A DNA stretch of 64,000 nucleotides from Gonapodya sp. JEL0774 (GCA_027604505.1 JADIIX010000091.1:1-64000); one strand, 5' to 3'. Numbered from the stretch's first letter, positions 22,570 through 35,022 are shown. Program-made: numbers and translations. Notes: generated by a model not told the origin, from the letters alone.

Positions 22570-25500
22570 ATGACTGCCCAAAACGGACACCAATCGTTTA
22601 CGGACGTCGATAGGAAGGCGGTCAACACCATCCGCGTGCTGGGTGCGGACACCGTCACCAAGGCCAAATCTGGACATCCTGGAGCCCCAATCGGATGCGC
22701 GCCCATGTCCCACGTGCTCTTCACCAAATTCTTCAAAGCGAATCCCAAAAACTCTCACTGGGTGAGTGTTTGCGGACGGACGGGGCCCTTATCCTCGCTT
22801 CTACTTGGGGAGAGTTTTGTTCAATTCGCCGAACCAACACGGACTGATTTCGACTCCTTTGGTCTCGCTTGCTTCTTCACTGATGATACAATGTTCGCGA
22901 TGGCTGCGATTAGTTCAACAGGGATCGTTTCATCCTGTCCAACGGGCACGGCTCGGCTCTCCAATATGTGATGCTTCACCTCCTCGGGTACAAGGTCAGC
23001 ATTGAAGACCTCAAGTCATTCCGTCAGATGGGCAGCAAGTACGTATGAGATAATCGAACGAGGGCTGAAACCAATTGAGAATATCTTTCTCTAACATAAC
23101 TTGACCATTCACATCAATCTTGAATAATCCTCCTTCTCCCACCAATTGCTCAATCAAACAACACCCTCACATCTCCATCCTCCGATCCGCCATCTCTCCA
23201 GCACTCCAGGGCACCCGGAAGTACACTTCACCGATGGTGTTGAGGTGACCACCGGTCCCCTCGGCCAGGGCATCTCCATGGGTGTCGGTCTTGCCGCCGC
23301 CGAGCGTCACCTCGCCGCCACCTTTAACAAGCCAGACTTCCCCGTCGTGGACAACAATGTCTTTGTGATGATCGGTGATGGGTGTTTCCAGGAGGGCGTC
23401 GCCTGCGAGGCTGCCTCCATGGCCGGTCACTTGAAGCTCGGCAACCTCATCGTCCTCTATGATGCCAACAACATCCAAATCGACGGTACGGCTTGGCTCT
23501 CGGTGTTTGTTCACCGCGAAAGCATCTTCAGATTCCGTTAATGCTCATCATTCCCACCATTGCAATTGCTTCTCCTTTTACCATTAATTGGGACCAGGTG
23601 AGATTGACCTGACCTTCACCGAAGACGTCAATGCCCGTCATGAAGCCTACGGGTGGCACACCCAGACCGTCGTCGACGGTGACCATGATCTCGACGGCAT
23701 CGCCAAGGCCATTGAGGCCGCCATCGCCGTCAAGGACAAGCCCTCTCTCATCACCATCAAGTGAGCTGAGATATTTACTTATTGGAGTCCTCGTGGCTCA
23801 TAAAGACGTGAATGTTGATTTCGTGCCTGAACCTACCGCCACCTTCGTGGATCCGGAAATCTTCCCGCACCCTTGCGTATTGTAAAGAACCACAATTGGT
23901 TACGGCTCCAAGAACCAGGGTACCGAAAAGGTCCACGGTGTGCCCCTTGACCCTGCCGACATTGTCGAGATGAAGAAGAAGTTTGGTCTGGATCCCGAAA
24001 AGACCTTCCACGTCGACGAGGATGTGAGTTGTCCCGATATCGACGTCGGATCTCGTGTTGCTCGTACAATGGTACACGGACTCACGACCCTCGGTCTCGT
24101 CCTCCCCCGTCGTGCGCAAACTCGAAGGTTCGTGCTCTGTACGCAGAAGTCTGCGCAAAGGGTGGCAAGGCCGAGGAGGCGTGGAACGCTCTGTGGGACA
24201 AGTACGCCGCCGCGTACCCGGATGATGTACGTACTTTCCCCCCCTTATCGCGTGGAACCCTTCACCCAATTTCTTACTTACCCCACCATATCACCCCCCA
24301 GGCCGCCGAATTCACCCGCCGCATCATCAAGAAGGAGCTCCCCAAGGACTTTGAAAAGGCTTTGCCCAAATACGAAGCCACTGGGCCTGACGTGGCCACC
24401 CGTGTCGCCTCACTCGATTGCCTCAACGCCCTCATGCCGCTGTTCCCCGAGCTTTTCGGTGGATCGGCCGATTTGACGGGATCAAACAGCACTGGTTACA
24501 AGGGGAAGACTGAGTTCCAGCCGGTAAGCAGTGGAATCCTGTGATGAGTGTCGTGTTTGTTTCGTGACGTATGTCTGAAAGTTGCAACAATCGAATATAG
24601 AACAACACCAGGTACGGTGACTACAGTGGTCGCTACGTCCGTTTCGGTGTCCGCGAGCACGGTATGGCTGCTTTCTCCAACGGTGCTGCCGCTTACGGTG
24701 GTATCATCCCATTCAACGCCACCTACCTCAACTTCCTCACCTACGCTGCCGGCGCCGTCCGTCTTTCGGCCCTCAGCCACCACCAAGTCCTCTACATCAC
24801 GACCCACGACTCCATAGCTGTCGGCGAGGACGGACGCACTCACCAAGCAAGCGAAAACATCCCGTGGCTCCGCGCTATGCCGAATTTGCATCTCTTCCGT
24901 CCTGCTGACGGAAACGAGACAGCTGGGTCGTACATTGAGGCTCTGAAGTTCAGGGAGGGACCATCCGTATTTGCTTTCAGCAAGCAAAACCTTCCCCGGT
25001 TAGCTGGTACCAGCGCAGAGAAAGTGGCACTCGGTGCTTACATCTTGTCCGACGTGGCGAAGCCTGATGTTATCTTGATCGCAACTGGCTCTGAGGTGTC
25101 AATGGTGGTTGAGTCGGCGAAGCTCCTCGCCGCGGAGGGAGTCCAGGTATGTGGTTAGAAATCCTGGCATGTATTGTTGTTCTTGCCGTAGACTGACCCC
25201 GATCGTCCACAAGGCTCGTGTGGTGTCCGCCCCTTGCCTTGAACTGTTTGCGAAACAATCTCTGGACTATCAACGATCCGTTCTTCCCGATGGAATCCCC
25301 GTCGTGAGTGCGGAGGCTGCCGGAACATTCGGGTGGCAACGATGGGCGCACGTGAGCCACGGTGTCGACTCGTGGGGTGCGAGCTCGCCCATGGAGGTGA
25401 GACTCGCACAATTATGCTTGTCTTGCCCCCGGGAACGTTTTCTCACTTGCGTTGTGTGACTTTGTTGCAGCACATTTTCCGCAAGTTCGGATTGGTACCA

Positions 25501-25683
25501 GACATTCACGCACAAAGGGTGAAGAAGGCGATCGAGGTTTGTTGCTCCTTTTGATATTTGCAAGGTCCCACTGAAGTAGTGTACTTACTAAATTTCAACG
25601 CACAGTTCTACAAGACACGCCCCGTACCAACTCTCATCTTCAACGCCTATGAGCTGTTAGGAAAGGCTGTCACCGAGGATTAA
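22570..25683 (+). CDS. TKL1: Transketolase
   Basis: Eleven exons join in phase: 22570-22761, 22914-23038, 23202-23485, 23598-23760, 23888-24023, 24128-24226, 24302-24523, 24601-25146, 25214-25396, 25471-25536 and 25606-25683, giving 697 residues, the normal length. It transfers two-carbon units between sugar phosphates in the cytosolic pentose phosphate pathway, using thiamine diphosphate and Mg2+. Visible landmarks are the N-terminal signature [33 protein letters not shown], the ThDP motif starting GDGCFQEG and ending [17 protein letters not shown], the second signature [23 protein letters not shown] and the C-terminal domain ending [14 protein letters not shown]. All expected active-site blocks are present, so it should be active. 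The gene symbol follows the yeast name and is by homology. Confidence 0.95.
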
Positions 25684-26041
25684 GACGGAGAACCTTTGGC
25701 GGTGTAAATTAACTGAGTGTAACTGAATTTCCGCAATCATATACCTCTGTACCTTTCCTCGTTGACTGTGCTTCACAGTGCAACCGGTTGCAAGTTCTGG
25801 TCGTAAGCTGATGGTACATTCATCCCCATTAATAATTTTTAATACATACTTCTCTCGTCTGTACATCTTTCGAGTACTGTTAGAGGAACTCTCCCTCATT
25901 CCAATCTTCTCTGTTTACCGCCTTATCGCCAAAAAATGACTATCCCGCTATCAAAGTACTCAATCATGTCCTTCTTCCGCATCTCAACTCACCGCTTCGT
26001 AGGTCGCCGCCTCTCCACACACCACTTGAAACTAGCAGGCT
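25684..26041. other. Convergent 3' region
   Basis: It lies between the transketolase stop and the last exon of the minus-strand PAM2 gene. No gene is seen. Confidence 0.4.
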
Positions 26042-27746
26042 CTACGCAGTCGGTTGCCCTACTCTCTCTCTCAATGGAATTTCTGGAACGGCGTTGGGCC
26101 GCCCACTTACAGCTTCTTCAGCTTCAACAATGTCCGCCCAGCTCATATCTTTGACAAACATGAGATTATTGGTTAGGCATGCGCCTGGTGGATTTAATGC
26201 AACCATGCTCTCGGTGTCTGTGGATTCTATTTATGAAGCGCCATGGTGAGCAATGCGATTGATGTACACCAGATGTCAGCTCCAAGGACACTCACGGGGC
26301 ATTGGGCAGTCATGCAGCATATGCCTTCCGCATGTTCGTCCACTTGTTCTATGCTTGCAGGAGTTTGGATCCGTGGTAGTGGACTGGGACTCGCACTCTC
26401 TTCGTTCACGCCGCCTTGTGAATCAAGATTTGCTCCTTCATAGCACACACACTCTTGGAGCAGAATCTGATACTTCGTTAAGGAGACCTCGAGGGAATTC
26501 TTTTTGTGTCTCGCTCTTGAGTCTTTGTGCGGAGGAACATTCATTTGCTTGTGGATGGAGGACGTGATGAATAGGGATTGCTTGGAGAACAGCCAACAAT
26601 TTGGAGGTTGAGATCTTTGATGGGACAAACTCCGGTGCAAGTGGGTTGAGTAATGTAGTAGAAACAGATCGGAGATGGCCCGTGGTTTGAGGTGTATTGG
26701 GACTCGGATGATGCACGTTTAGCGACTTGTAATTGGCAGTGACAAGGTGAAAAGGAATTGAGGAGTTGAACAAAAGGACGGAAGTGGGGACCAGGGTTGC
26801 AAGGTGGGTCTCCGAGAGAGACCGCCATGGCGCAGGGGTTCAGTAGTCTTGGAACAAATGACTTCGTGAAAGGGTTGAAGCGAAAAGGCGATTTGGTTGC
26901 AGAATACGGAGGAGACGTTTGTGGGATGAATTCTTTGGAGGTCTTGGTGGAGGGGGATCAGCAAACAATTTGTAATTCATAGATTTAAAGTTAGTGTGGG
27001 GTAAAAGCAACCGAAGCTATGAGAGAGTATTTGTACCTTGAGGTGTTACCGAGATCCACAGGTTTCGGAGTGAGGGACAACTGTGCGGGACTGGGTGGAA
27101 CGAATTCTGGGGCAAGGGGGTTTAGGGACGACAGGTTTACCAATTCTTCCGTTAACGTGAGGCTAGATGACTCCGTGGAGGCAATCTTAATAGGTTGTGT
27201 AGCTGAGCGGCGTGGGTGAGACGTGGTCTTTTAGGCGCACCTCCCCATGGACGTTACAGTCCCCAAGGTGTGACGCTTTTTCCTGACCCCCTTAAGTTCA
27301 GCGACATCATGCGGTTAAACTCGAGCATTACGGCGTTCTGAGTGGTGGTGTCATCTGAGGCGGGTGGTGAATTAAGGGAATTGGTGGCTCCTTGGACTGG
27401 GGACAACCAGCCTGAACTGGTGTCCTTGCTTGCTTACTTTGGATACGTGCGATTCCCTTTTGATTCTCATGAATTGAGTTGTCCATGGTGGCATTTGATT
27501 TTTCTACGTCAGAGGGGGCCCAGCGATAGGAAGCATGGTGTGTGTCCACAACAATCGACCCCAGAAAGTATCGCGGAGGAATTATTCAGTTTGAAACTTA
27601 CCGTTACAGTACTTTGTACTGGCTTTTGTAGTTATGGGCAAATCATTGGCTGAGGCTTCTCGGCTCTCTGTCACACTGTCCCCAGATTCAACTGGTCCAC
27701 CTGCAACATGCACCGATCGGGGAGTGATCCGCAAAAGAGATTTCAT
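26042..27746 (-). CDS. Protein with three PAM2-like motifs (poly(A)-binding-protein partner)
   Basis: The start is ATG at 27746 (MKSLLRITPRSV). Exon 27746-27602 joins in phase to an exon beginning EKSNATMDNSIHENQKG and another giving SWLSPVQGATNSLNSP. Three PAM2-like motifs of form L-N-P-x-A-x-E-F-V-P follow on separate exons: SSLNPLAPEFVPPS at about 27093-27131, a weaker RFNPFTKSFVPRLL at about 26850-26879, and TTLLNPLAPEFVPSK at about 26621-26659. The last exon reads VKDMSWADIVEAEEA and stops at 26042. PAM2 peptides bind the MLLE domain of poly(A)-binding protein, so a role in mRNA stability, translation or mRNP transport is inferred. The rest looks disordered. Motif-bearing exons are clear; several junctions in 27300-27230, 26800-26690 and 26500-26250 do not resolve, so exact length is unknown. 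Confidence 0.6.
26621..26659 (-). other. PAM2-like motif 3
   Basis: It reads TTLLNPLAPEFVPSK, sharing the ten-residue core LNPLAPEFVP with motif 1 exactly, although the two lie on different exons about 470 bp apart. Confidence 0.6.
26850..26879 (-). other. PAM2-like motif 2 (degenerate)
   Basis: It reads FNPFTKSFVP. Phe replaces Leu at the first pocket and the acidic residue is missing, but the Phe-Val-Pro end is kept. Confidence 0.4.
27093..27131 (-). other. PAM2-like motif 1
   Basis: It reads SSLNPLAPEFVPPS; the core LNPxAxEFxP is complete, with the hydrophobic residues that fill the MLLE pockets present. Confidence 0.6.
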
Positions 27747-28758
27747 TCCACGAAGAATTCGAGAACACTGCTCCCTGGTTCTTTGCAGGAGACGGTTTCC
27801 TTGGCACGGCGGAGAGTAAAGCGGACGAGAGGAAGGTGGACAGCTGGCCGGGGGGCTAGGGGATGGGAAGCAGAGCATTTCTTGCTTTGTCGCTTGGTCG
27901 ATCAAAGAATGAAAGAAGCAGCACTAAGCAATTCGTTTTGATCTGCCAAAATTATGGCACAACCAAGACGATGCTGAGGTGCGAAGACCGACGATCGCTG
28001 CCTGGATTGGAATACCTTTCAAAATTTGAAGGAGATTCCGCCTCGCTCCACAAAATAACCTCGAGACCTCCTGCAGGATACGTGAATTCTCTAAATTAAT
28101 GTTCCCCTTCAGTTTCTTTGGGCTTTGGCAATTTCATTTGAACTTCCAGTAATCACCATGATAAAGTAATCGGTCCCGTACATGATCCAATTCAGTTTCA
28201 AGGACTCGAGAACACTGTAACAAGATAAGCTTGTGGCGCGATGAAACACCGGGAAGCATATGTCGGTGAACTCGGTGAAGATTCATCATGGTGGACGGCT
28301 TGTTGCTCTGTCCCACTTCCTCTCAATCTATCAAATAAATTTGCAGTCAAACGATGCAGGGTACCCGGGTGGCATCAAATGCGAGCTTAAAGCTTTTTGT
28401 TTGAGCGCCTTGATTCATTCCGGGATCTGTCGCTGAACATTGCCTCGATGCGTCTGAAAATTGAGTCAACACGACCGAGTCAACCGGATAAACGGGCCCA
28501 TTGTTCGATGATAGCCCTCATCGTTGGCAACGCATTGCAAAAAAGGCTTTCGTTGCAATCCGAAGAGGCGGTGAAGTTGGAAAGACGTCACGGACGAACG
28601 GAACAGTACAATACCCACGTCATTCGTCCGCTTGCCAGAGCCAAGAAAGCACAAATTCTGTCACGAGAAACGCTGAAAATAGGTCGATTAAGAGCCATCA
28701 AGCTGCTGAGACTCCTTTTACGGCCTATCTCGTGATCGAAGAGTGTCTTGACTTCTCT
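27747..28758. other. Intergenic region
   Basis: It lies upstream of the PAM2 gene. Open frames on both strands have no protein-like features that I trust. Confidence 0.4.
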
Positions 28759-29154
28759 TCATTTGGGTTCGGTCGGCTTTCCCAGTCGCATCCGGCCGGA
28801 TTCTTGGCATCGAGCAGTCAGCCTCAAATCCAATAAGTCATGCAGCATCGACCGGGGGAAAACTTCTCCGCAGCAGTTCCCGTCCATGACAAATTGATGG
28901 CCTGCCGAGAGTAGCTTTCTCAGTCGCAACGTCCGCTTCTTTCCGTTGGCTCTTCTCACAATCCATGCAATTTGCTCTCCATTATATCGACTAGATGCTT
29001 CACTCTCGATTGGTGGTGAAAGGGAGATGATGGAGTCGGGGTCTCTCAACAACACACCAGACAACGTTCGGGATCGGCCGTTTTTGGATAACTTGTACGT
29101 CTCATGATTTTGCTCAGGCTCAAATGGCAGAATATGTCGCCTATTACGGTACAT
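28759..29154 (-). CDS. Hypothetical protein
   Basis: An open frame begins at the internal ATG of MYRNRRHILPFEPEQ; the open frame itself extends to 29253 through a poly-A tract coding Phe, which looks like untranslated sequence. It has mixed polar and hydrophobic composition (EQIAWIVRRANGKKRTLRL, HQFVMDGNCCGEVF) and a basic centre. I recognise no domain. Coding status rests on composition and length only. Confidence 0.35.
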   Translation of the reverse strand: MYRNRRHILPFEPEQNHETYKLSKNGRSRTLSGVLLRDPDSIISLSPPIESEASSRYNGEQIAWIVRRANGKKRTLRLRKLLSAGHQFVMDGNCCGEVFPRSMLHDLLDLRLTARCQESGRMRLGKPTEPK

Positions 29155-29253
29155 AGTGGGTGCTGGTTGCAGCAGGCGGATCCCTTCTCCGCCACCACCC
29201 AAAAAAAAAAATGACAGCCCACAACACCCCTCACCCGGATGAGTCCCAGCCAA

Positions 29254-30711
29254 GATTACACCGGCGGAACGTCTTTTCGGTCAACTTCGCTCAATTTAAG
29301 ATAACTGCGAGTATGACCGCTGCATCCCGGTTCCGCAATCGTCGAAACCATTCAAACACGCCGTATTCGCTCACCAAATCCTCCGCCAGTTTCCCTGGTC
29401 AGGGTGACCGGAACATAGCGGAACAGGCACAGACAATCATGACAGGATAAGTATTATCAGCCTATGATACCCAGAACCGGAGTTGCACCGGAGCGAAGCC
29501 GGTACTCATACTCGTTTCGATTGACTTTGTCTCACAAAACGCCGCTACAACGAATATCTTGCCCATCACCATTATACTTAGAATGATGGACAGGAACTGC
29601 TAAATGGATTCTGGAGCTCCAACGTAAGGGAGTCAATGAACCCACAGAAGACCTGACCCATTCACACCGTGAATCAGCTTCCGAGGTATTCGTCGACAAG
29701 GATGCTGAATACAGCATATGCCTCCGGTCGTTTTCTCGTCGAATGAAACAACTTGTCGCACACTGGCTTTCTCACGTGTGAGGTCTCAAAGACCCTTGAC
29801 CTGCAACAGTATTATGTCGATTCAAACACCACTGCATTATCTATTATGTATCACAGCATCATGACGCGCTGACAATCTCTTTGTATGTATATTAAGAAAC
29901 CTGGTAATCGCCAGGCTGACCATATGAAAATAGAAGTCGGTTTACTTTCGTTCCGAAAGAAGATTTCCGAATAGTAGAGTGAAGCACCCAGGGTTGCTCT
30001 GGGCATGGGCGCGTGGCTGCTTTTTGAATCGAGCGAATGGACTGTGCAGATGATTCGTGGTGGAGGTTTTGAGTGTTGCGTTGCTTATATCCTCCACCCC
30101 GGCAGCTCCAGGTTGATTCTTTACAATTTTTTTTTAAAAACAGATGTAACCTTCCATGCGAAGCCCAGTGGGTTGCATTTTTTGTGTGGAGCATCCTTGC
30201 TGAGGATGTTGTCTGCGGCACCATTACAATGCACTAGGGTCCCAGTCTGCGCGACACGATTACCACAGGTGCGTTGTGCCACCTCGCAACAGAAAGGGAC
30301 CCATCTACCACTAAAACTATCTATCTCAAGGAGATTCCGAATGCAGAAACGGACGGTCACATATGCGACCTACTCCAGAAACTCAACCATCAGGCACAAA
30401 AGAAGAAAACACCACTCCTGGAATGAAAGAAAAGAAAATGGAAAGTCAAAATCGGGTAGTATGGCACTGAAGGATTTAATCCAAGTTTGAAAAACGGAAG
30501 AAGGCACATCCAAAAAGAAATGGCATTCAGTTCCAATCAGCATAACACAGACAAGGGCAGCAGAGTTCAAATTTTGGGAGGACAACTTACTGTAGCCAGG
30601 AAACTTCGTGGGGAAGATTTGGGACATGAACAGATCATGTAGGTAGTAACGAACCCTGGAACACTCTCTGTGGTAGAGAAGAAAGGGAAGAGAGGAACGT
30701 AACCATCTTCA
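29254..30711. other. Gene-poor region
   Basis: No exon chain is supported. It may hold downstream exons of the small minus-strand gene starting near 30933: one acceptor-like CATTCCAG near 30420 follows a T-rich tract. Confidence 0.35.
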
Positions 30712-30933
30712 TCACCTCAGTCCAAGGGGGGGCCTCAACAGACTCAATAAGAACAACAATCGAGCTATGCTCTCACCTGGATGAGTGCACACTTGGTATG
30801 CTGGAAGGTGCAGTGATGGTGCTGTTGTAGCTAGAGCAGCTGCAGTCATTAGAAAGTTGTCTGTCCCTGCATCATCAAGCTTGAGCTCAGACTCGTTGTC
30901 GAGCTGAATGTCCATCATCTCTGTGTTGGCCAT
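30712..30933 (-). CDS. Possible first exon of a small hypothetical gene
   Basis: It begins ATG at 30933 (MANTEMMDIQLDNESELKL), continues TDNFLMTAAALATT, and meets a good GTGAGA donor near 30778 after YQVCTHP. An acidic N-terminus and a clean donor suggest a real first exon, but the following exons could not be placed. Confidence 0.3.
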   Translation of the reverse strand: MANTEMMDIQLDNESELKLDDAGTDNFLMTAAALATTAPSLHLPAYQVCTHPGESIARLLFLLSLLRPPLGLR

Positions 30934-31038
30934 CTTTGCCGACGCGTCGGGCCTGCCAAGTGCCACGGATTGGGAACAAATTGATGGCAGGCAACTTGAT
31001 GCAACAGGACAAGGCAAGTGATAGACGGAGAGCGGCAA

Positions 31039-31887
31039 GATGGGTGTATAATCAGTAATTCGAATGAATGGACTTTATGTCCTGGGCACAGTGAAACCCG
31101 CACTGACCAGCAGCAGCCCCTTCAACAATATAATATATTGCAGGTGCCAGGGTGTGCGTAACACTCACGTTGTTTCGTTACAACAACAAGATTGGATAGA
31201 TAGAGAAGCGGAAGTAAAATCAACCTGGTCTGCTGTATTATTATGACAATGCTTTGGCTCCCCGCTCTTCGCACGAAACAGTGACGCATTTGGCTCTTCG
31301 CACGAAAGAATGACTCGCTCTTCGCACGCAAGAGTGACTCAATCTTTTCGCTCTTCGCACGAAAGAGGCCCAGACTAAAGCTTTTCCGACAGTGTTCATT
31401 TGCTGCCTGCAGCTAGTAGCGAGCGCCTGCAATTAGCCTGCAGATAGCGAGCTTGTACGGTACATAATTTCGTAGACCCAAGATTCTGCCCGTTATTATG
31501 AATTGGTCAATTGTTTCTGGATTGTTTCTGGTACATAGCTCTGTTACGTACTCCCGAGAACGGATTCTGAGTCTAAAAATACATTAAACACAAGGCAGTT
31601 TCTAACATAAACACCGCCACAGTATATGAGCGTAGTATGGTTGTCGTATGCGTGTCCGTCACCTCCGGAGCACTGCAAATAGATATTGGCAGCAACAATT
31701 CGAACTCTTTTCATGCAGGCACAAAACTACTCCTGCATAATGCCATCTCTCCCTTCTTGAATTATTTTGATCCTCAAGTTTCACACACCTGGTTTCCTTA
31801 ACAGCTCATTTTCATGCGAACTGTGCCTTGTCGGTCAAAGTCCCGGTTCACAATTTTAATTCCATCTTGATCGCCGCATACGGTCGT
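31039..31887. other. Intergenic region with tandem repeat
   Basis: Apart from the four-copy repeat at 31264-31364, no gene or RNA is recognised. Confidence 0.4.
31264..31364. repeat. Four-copy interspersed 15-bp tandem repeat
   Basis: GCTCTTCGCACGAAA (one copy with C for A) occurs at 31264-31278, 31293-31307, 31317-31331 and 31350-31364, spaced 24-33 bp apart, mostly followed by a GTGAC or ATGAC. A minisatellite or a cluster of protein-binding sites are both possible. Confidence 0.75.
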
Positions 31888-34800
31888 CTAAGAGCGGCTT
31901 CTGCCGTCGCCTTTCTTCGAAGAGGACATTGTCCTCGGGGGAATTACCACAATCTCGCTAACCGCGGTAGCATCTGGCGAGAGACACGCAGAGGGGAAGA
32001 ACCCACTTTGAACCGTAGACTTGTTCAGACCCTGAGAAAAATTGCGAAATGCTGTCAATCTTAATTCACGTCATTGTTTGACACGAGCATCTAACCCACC
32101 GCAGACCACCCATCCGCGTACTGGAAGAGACTCACAACCCTTTCGCCAACATTTAGGGCCAACTCGTCTTTTTCACGTGGTTCATAGGGACTCACGACGT
32201 ACAGCACACGTTTGACAGGCGCAGGAATTGCCGGGAGGGACGCATGCGTGGCTATTGGTAGATCCCGAGGTCGGACAATCTTGGAACCATTCGTCTTGCC
32301 CGTACCGTTGCCATTCCGACCAACGCCGCTGAGCATCCCATTAGCGCCAGAAACAGTCGAATTTTGAAGGACCCATTCCAACTCCGCAACCCTCTTTCGT
32401 TGCAACTGAAGATCCGTCTCTGCTACTGCTCGAAGTCTTGCCTCTTCCGCACGAATTGCATTCTCTTCGGTCACAGCTCTCTCCAATCTCTCACGCGTAG
32501 TGACGGCCTTCACTGCCCGACTGCGCTCTGCAGCAAGCTCGTTCTCGAGCCTAAGAAGCTGGGCATTGTCAGGCTCGATTCTCACTTTTCTCAGTTCTTG
32601 CAACAGCCGTTCTCGCTCCGCAACAAGATCTTCCACTTGAGTTCGAGCCCCAGCGAGCTCGGATTCGAGAGCCCGTATTCGGTTTGTGCTCGAACCGGGG
32701 TCTGGAGTCAAGCCGCGCTGCATTAACCCCTCCTGCATGGTAGCTACGTCGGCATTCCGCGCTCTTTCGGATGAGAGCTCAATCTCGAGCCAGCGACGTT
32801 GCTCCTTCAGTTCTTCGGCGAACTCGCGTTCGGCAGTCAGCTGTTTCTGCAGCTGCTGGACCTCGGCTTCCAAAACTGCGGTGAGATCCTCCTTGGCACT
32901 CTTTTGAAGCTTCTCACCCTTCTTCACATTTTCCTTGAGTTGACGGAGTTCGTCAGCTGTCTGACGATAGCCCTTGTACATTTCCTAAGTGTGAAACCAC
33001 ACATAAGCGAGGCGAACGGTTTTCAGTTTGGAAATCAAAACTCCACACACCTCTTCAAGTTCTGCAATCCTGTCATCTCGCTCAGTTACCTGTGCGCGCA
33101 ACGAGTCTACATAAGCCGCCATTTCGTTCTCGTCGCCGGCGGCCCTGGCGCCCAGATCTTCTTCTAACAACGCAATCTGATTCATGAGCTTGGTAATCCT
33201 CTCTTCCCTCGCGCGCACCTGGCCTCTTGCCTCCTGTGCCTGCCTCTGAGCCGCACCGAGTTCATTGCCCATCGTCGTGAGGCGCTCGGTCCGGTCCGCC
33301 TTGGTTCGCGAGTGGGCTGCTTCGGAATCACGCAAACGCTCCTCGATAGAGAGGAGTTGCCCACGAAGAGCTTCCATGGCGGCACGCTTTCCTTCGTCAG
33401 CTTCAACCAAACGAGCTATACGAGCATCTCGTTCGCGGATAACAGCACGAAGACCACGAATAATGGCGGATGGGTCCGCCGAGTCGGAGGCATCTGTGGC
33501 GACATCAGCAGCCTCCATGTCCGCAGGGCCCGCGATGTGCTCATTCTTATCATTCAGGTGTTCCACACTGATTGAGCCGAACAAACCATTGGCATCCTCC
33601 AGTCTCTGTCTCTCGTCCTCCAATGCCAACACTCTTTCGTCTCTCTCCCTCAGCATTTCTTCCAGCTCCTGCAACCTGTCTTCCCTTTCCCGCATCTCCG
33701 TTTCAAGCAACGCCAGCCTTTCATCCCTCTCCCGGACGGCGTTTTCCAGCTCGACCATCCTTTTGCGTCCTTCTCGATCCCTATCAGCAGGGTCCGAGTC
33801 TTTATTGGCCAACACACGCTGCAGATCGTCCACTGTAGCGTCCAAGTCTCCTTCCAGCTCCGCAACTCGTGCGTCCAGTTCCGCGATTCGCGCCTCACGT
33901 TCAACTAGGACTGCGCGCAAGTCAGCGACTGTTGCTGGAAGTTCCACTTCATGGTCCACAATAGACTCAGATGGAAGTGGCGAAGGAGCGAGCGAAGGTG
34001 AAGGGTTGGAAAGTGTCTCCTCGAGCACAGCGCCTGCGGGCGGCTCAGCGGCAACCGCAAGGTTAACCGGCGGTAGCTCGCTCGGTGCTTCAGGACCTGT
34101 CGGGGCAAGACCTCCTATCCCCTTGGAGGATTGACGGTTGTGAGAAGCGATCCGTCGAGGATTTTCGGATGGAGGGGGCACCAACTGAGGAAAAGCGGCC
34201 TGGAGAGCCGCGACTGTCGTTGGCGATGTCGCCACCGGGGAGAGTGGCGGCTGTTTCGTGGCGTGATCCTGAACCAGCTCGAACAAGTTTGGAATCTTCA
34301 GGGCTTTGGCCCTGATGAGCGCCGTAGGGGTGACCGTGGCACCCCCTTCCAGAAGAACTCGAACCACCTCAAGTTGCGGCAGAAGAGATATCCAGACGCA
34401 CACCGCATCCCCATCTGTTGGATTGCGAATGAGGACCTCCCGTCCGGGGAAGTTGAAGAGGCGACGACCACGGGTGAGGGAAAATTCGAGAGCCGACGCA
34501 AACTTGAGAGCTTCGTCGTCATCCCAGCGCTCGTTATCCCAGCGAGATTGCGCTGTGTAGTATATAAGCAGAGCGACATTGAGAGTGAAACCGCAGGCCA
34601 GAAACAACTGTCTTGACCGTCCCACTAACTCACTCCAAGGAGAATGCCACCCTCCAATGCGCCACTCGATTTTTGAGTTGGGATCACAGCCTGTTCGTTG
34701 AGTTCGAGACAGAACGTGGCGAATGTTGGAGGTTGGGCTAAACGCGTGGCCTGATTCTCCCACACAACCAATAAACGTGCTCACCAGCCTCCAACAGGGC

Positions 34801-35022
34801 CCTAACAACGTCAGCCCGGCCACTTCGGATAGCGAGGGCAAGAGGCGGCTCCATGTACTGTGAGTCAGACCGAGTTGTCCCATCAGGCATACGCACATTG
34901 AGCGTGACCCTCTTGCGAGCCTCATTTGGATTCGCGCCAGCACGCAGGGATCTCTTGATTTGGTCGAGGTCAGCTTCCTCGAGAGCCTCGATCAGACGAC
35001 CATTAGCTCCTTCAGATGCCAT
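31888..35022 (-). CDS. Ankyrin-like / coiled-coil / C-terminal SH3 scaffold
   Basis: Exons 35022-34785, 34690-34634, 34552-33051, 32984-32100 and 32031-31888 join in phase for 941 residues. The N-terminus has ankyrin-type helices (RLIEALEEADLDQIKRSL, GANPNE; PPLALAIRSGRADVVRALL, GCDPN). A Pro/Ala linker follows. A long heptad-rich coiled coil (about residues 260-800) is dense in Glu/Arg/Leu: ARIAELDARVAELEGDL, MREREDRLQELEEML. The C-terminus is an SH3 domain (VLYVVSPYEPREKDELAL, ADGWSA, QSGFFPSACL). The last splice uses the donor GTGGGT directly after WSA. The layout is that of a polarity, cytoskeleton or endocytosis scaffold; partners are unknown. An in-frame upstream ATG at 35142 is an alternative start. 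Confidence 0.75.

Noticed and set aside
26250-26445. A CCCH zinc finger in an alternative frame of the PAM2 gene
   Set aside because: C-x8-C-x7-C-x3-H spacing appears in one frame, but the frame needs an unsupported upstream junction, so it is not claimed.
31241-31432. Minus-strand frame with FVRRAK repeats as a repeat protein
   Set aside because: It only translates the short tandem DNA repeat; no start context or flanking coding sequence.
33265-34134. Ser/Arg-rich 289-codon open frame on the plus strand
   Set aside because: It is the antisense of the coiled-coil exon of the minus-strand scaffold gene.
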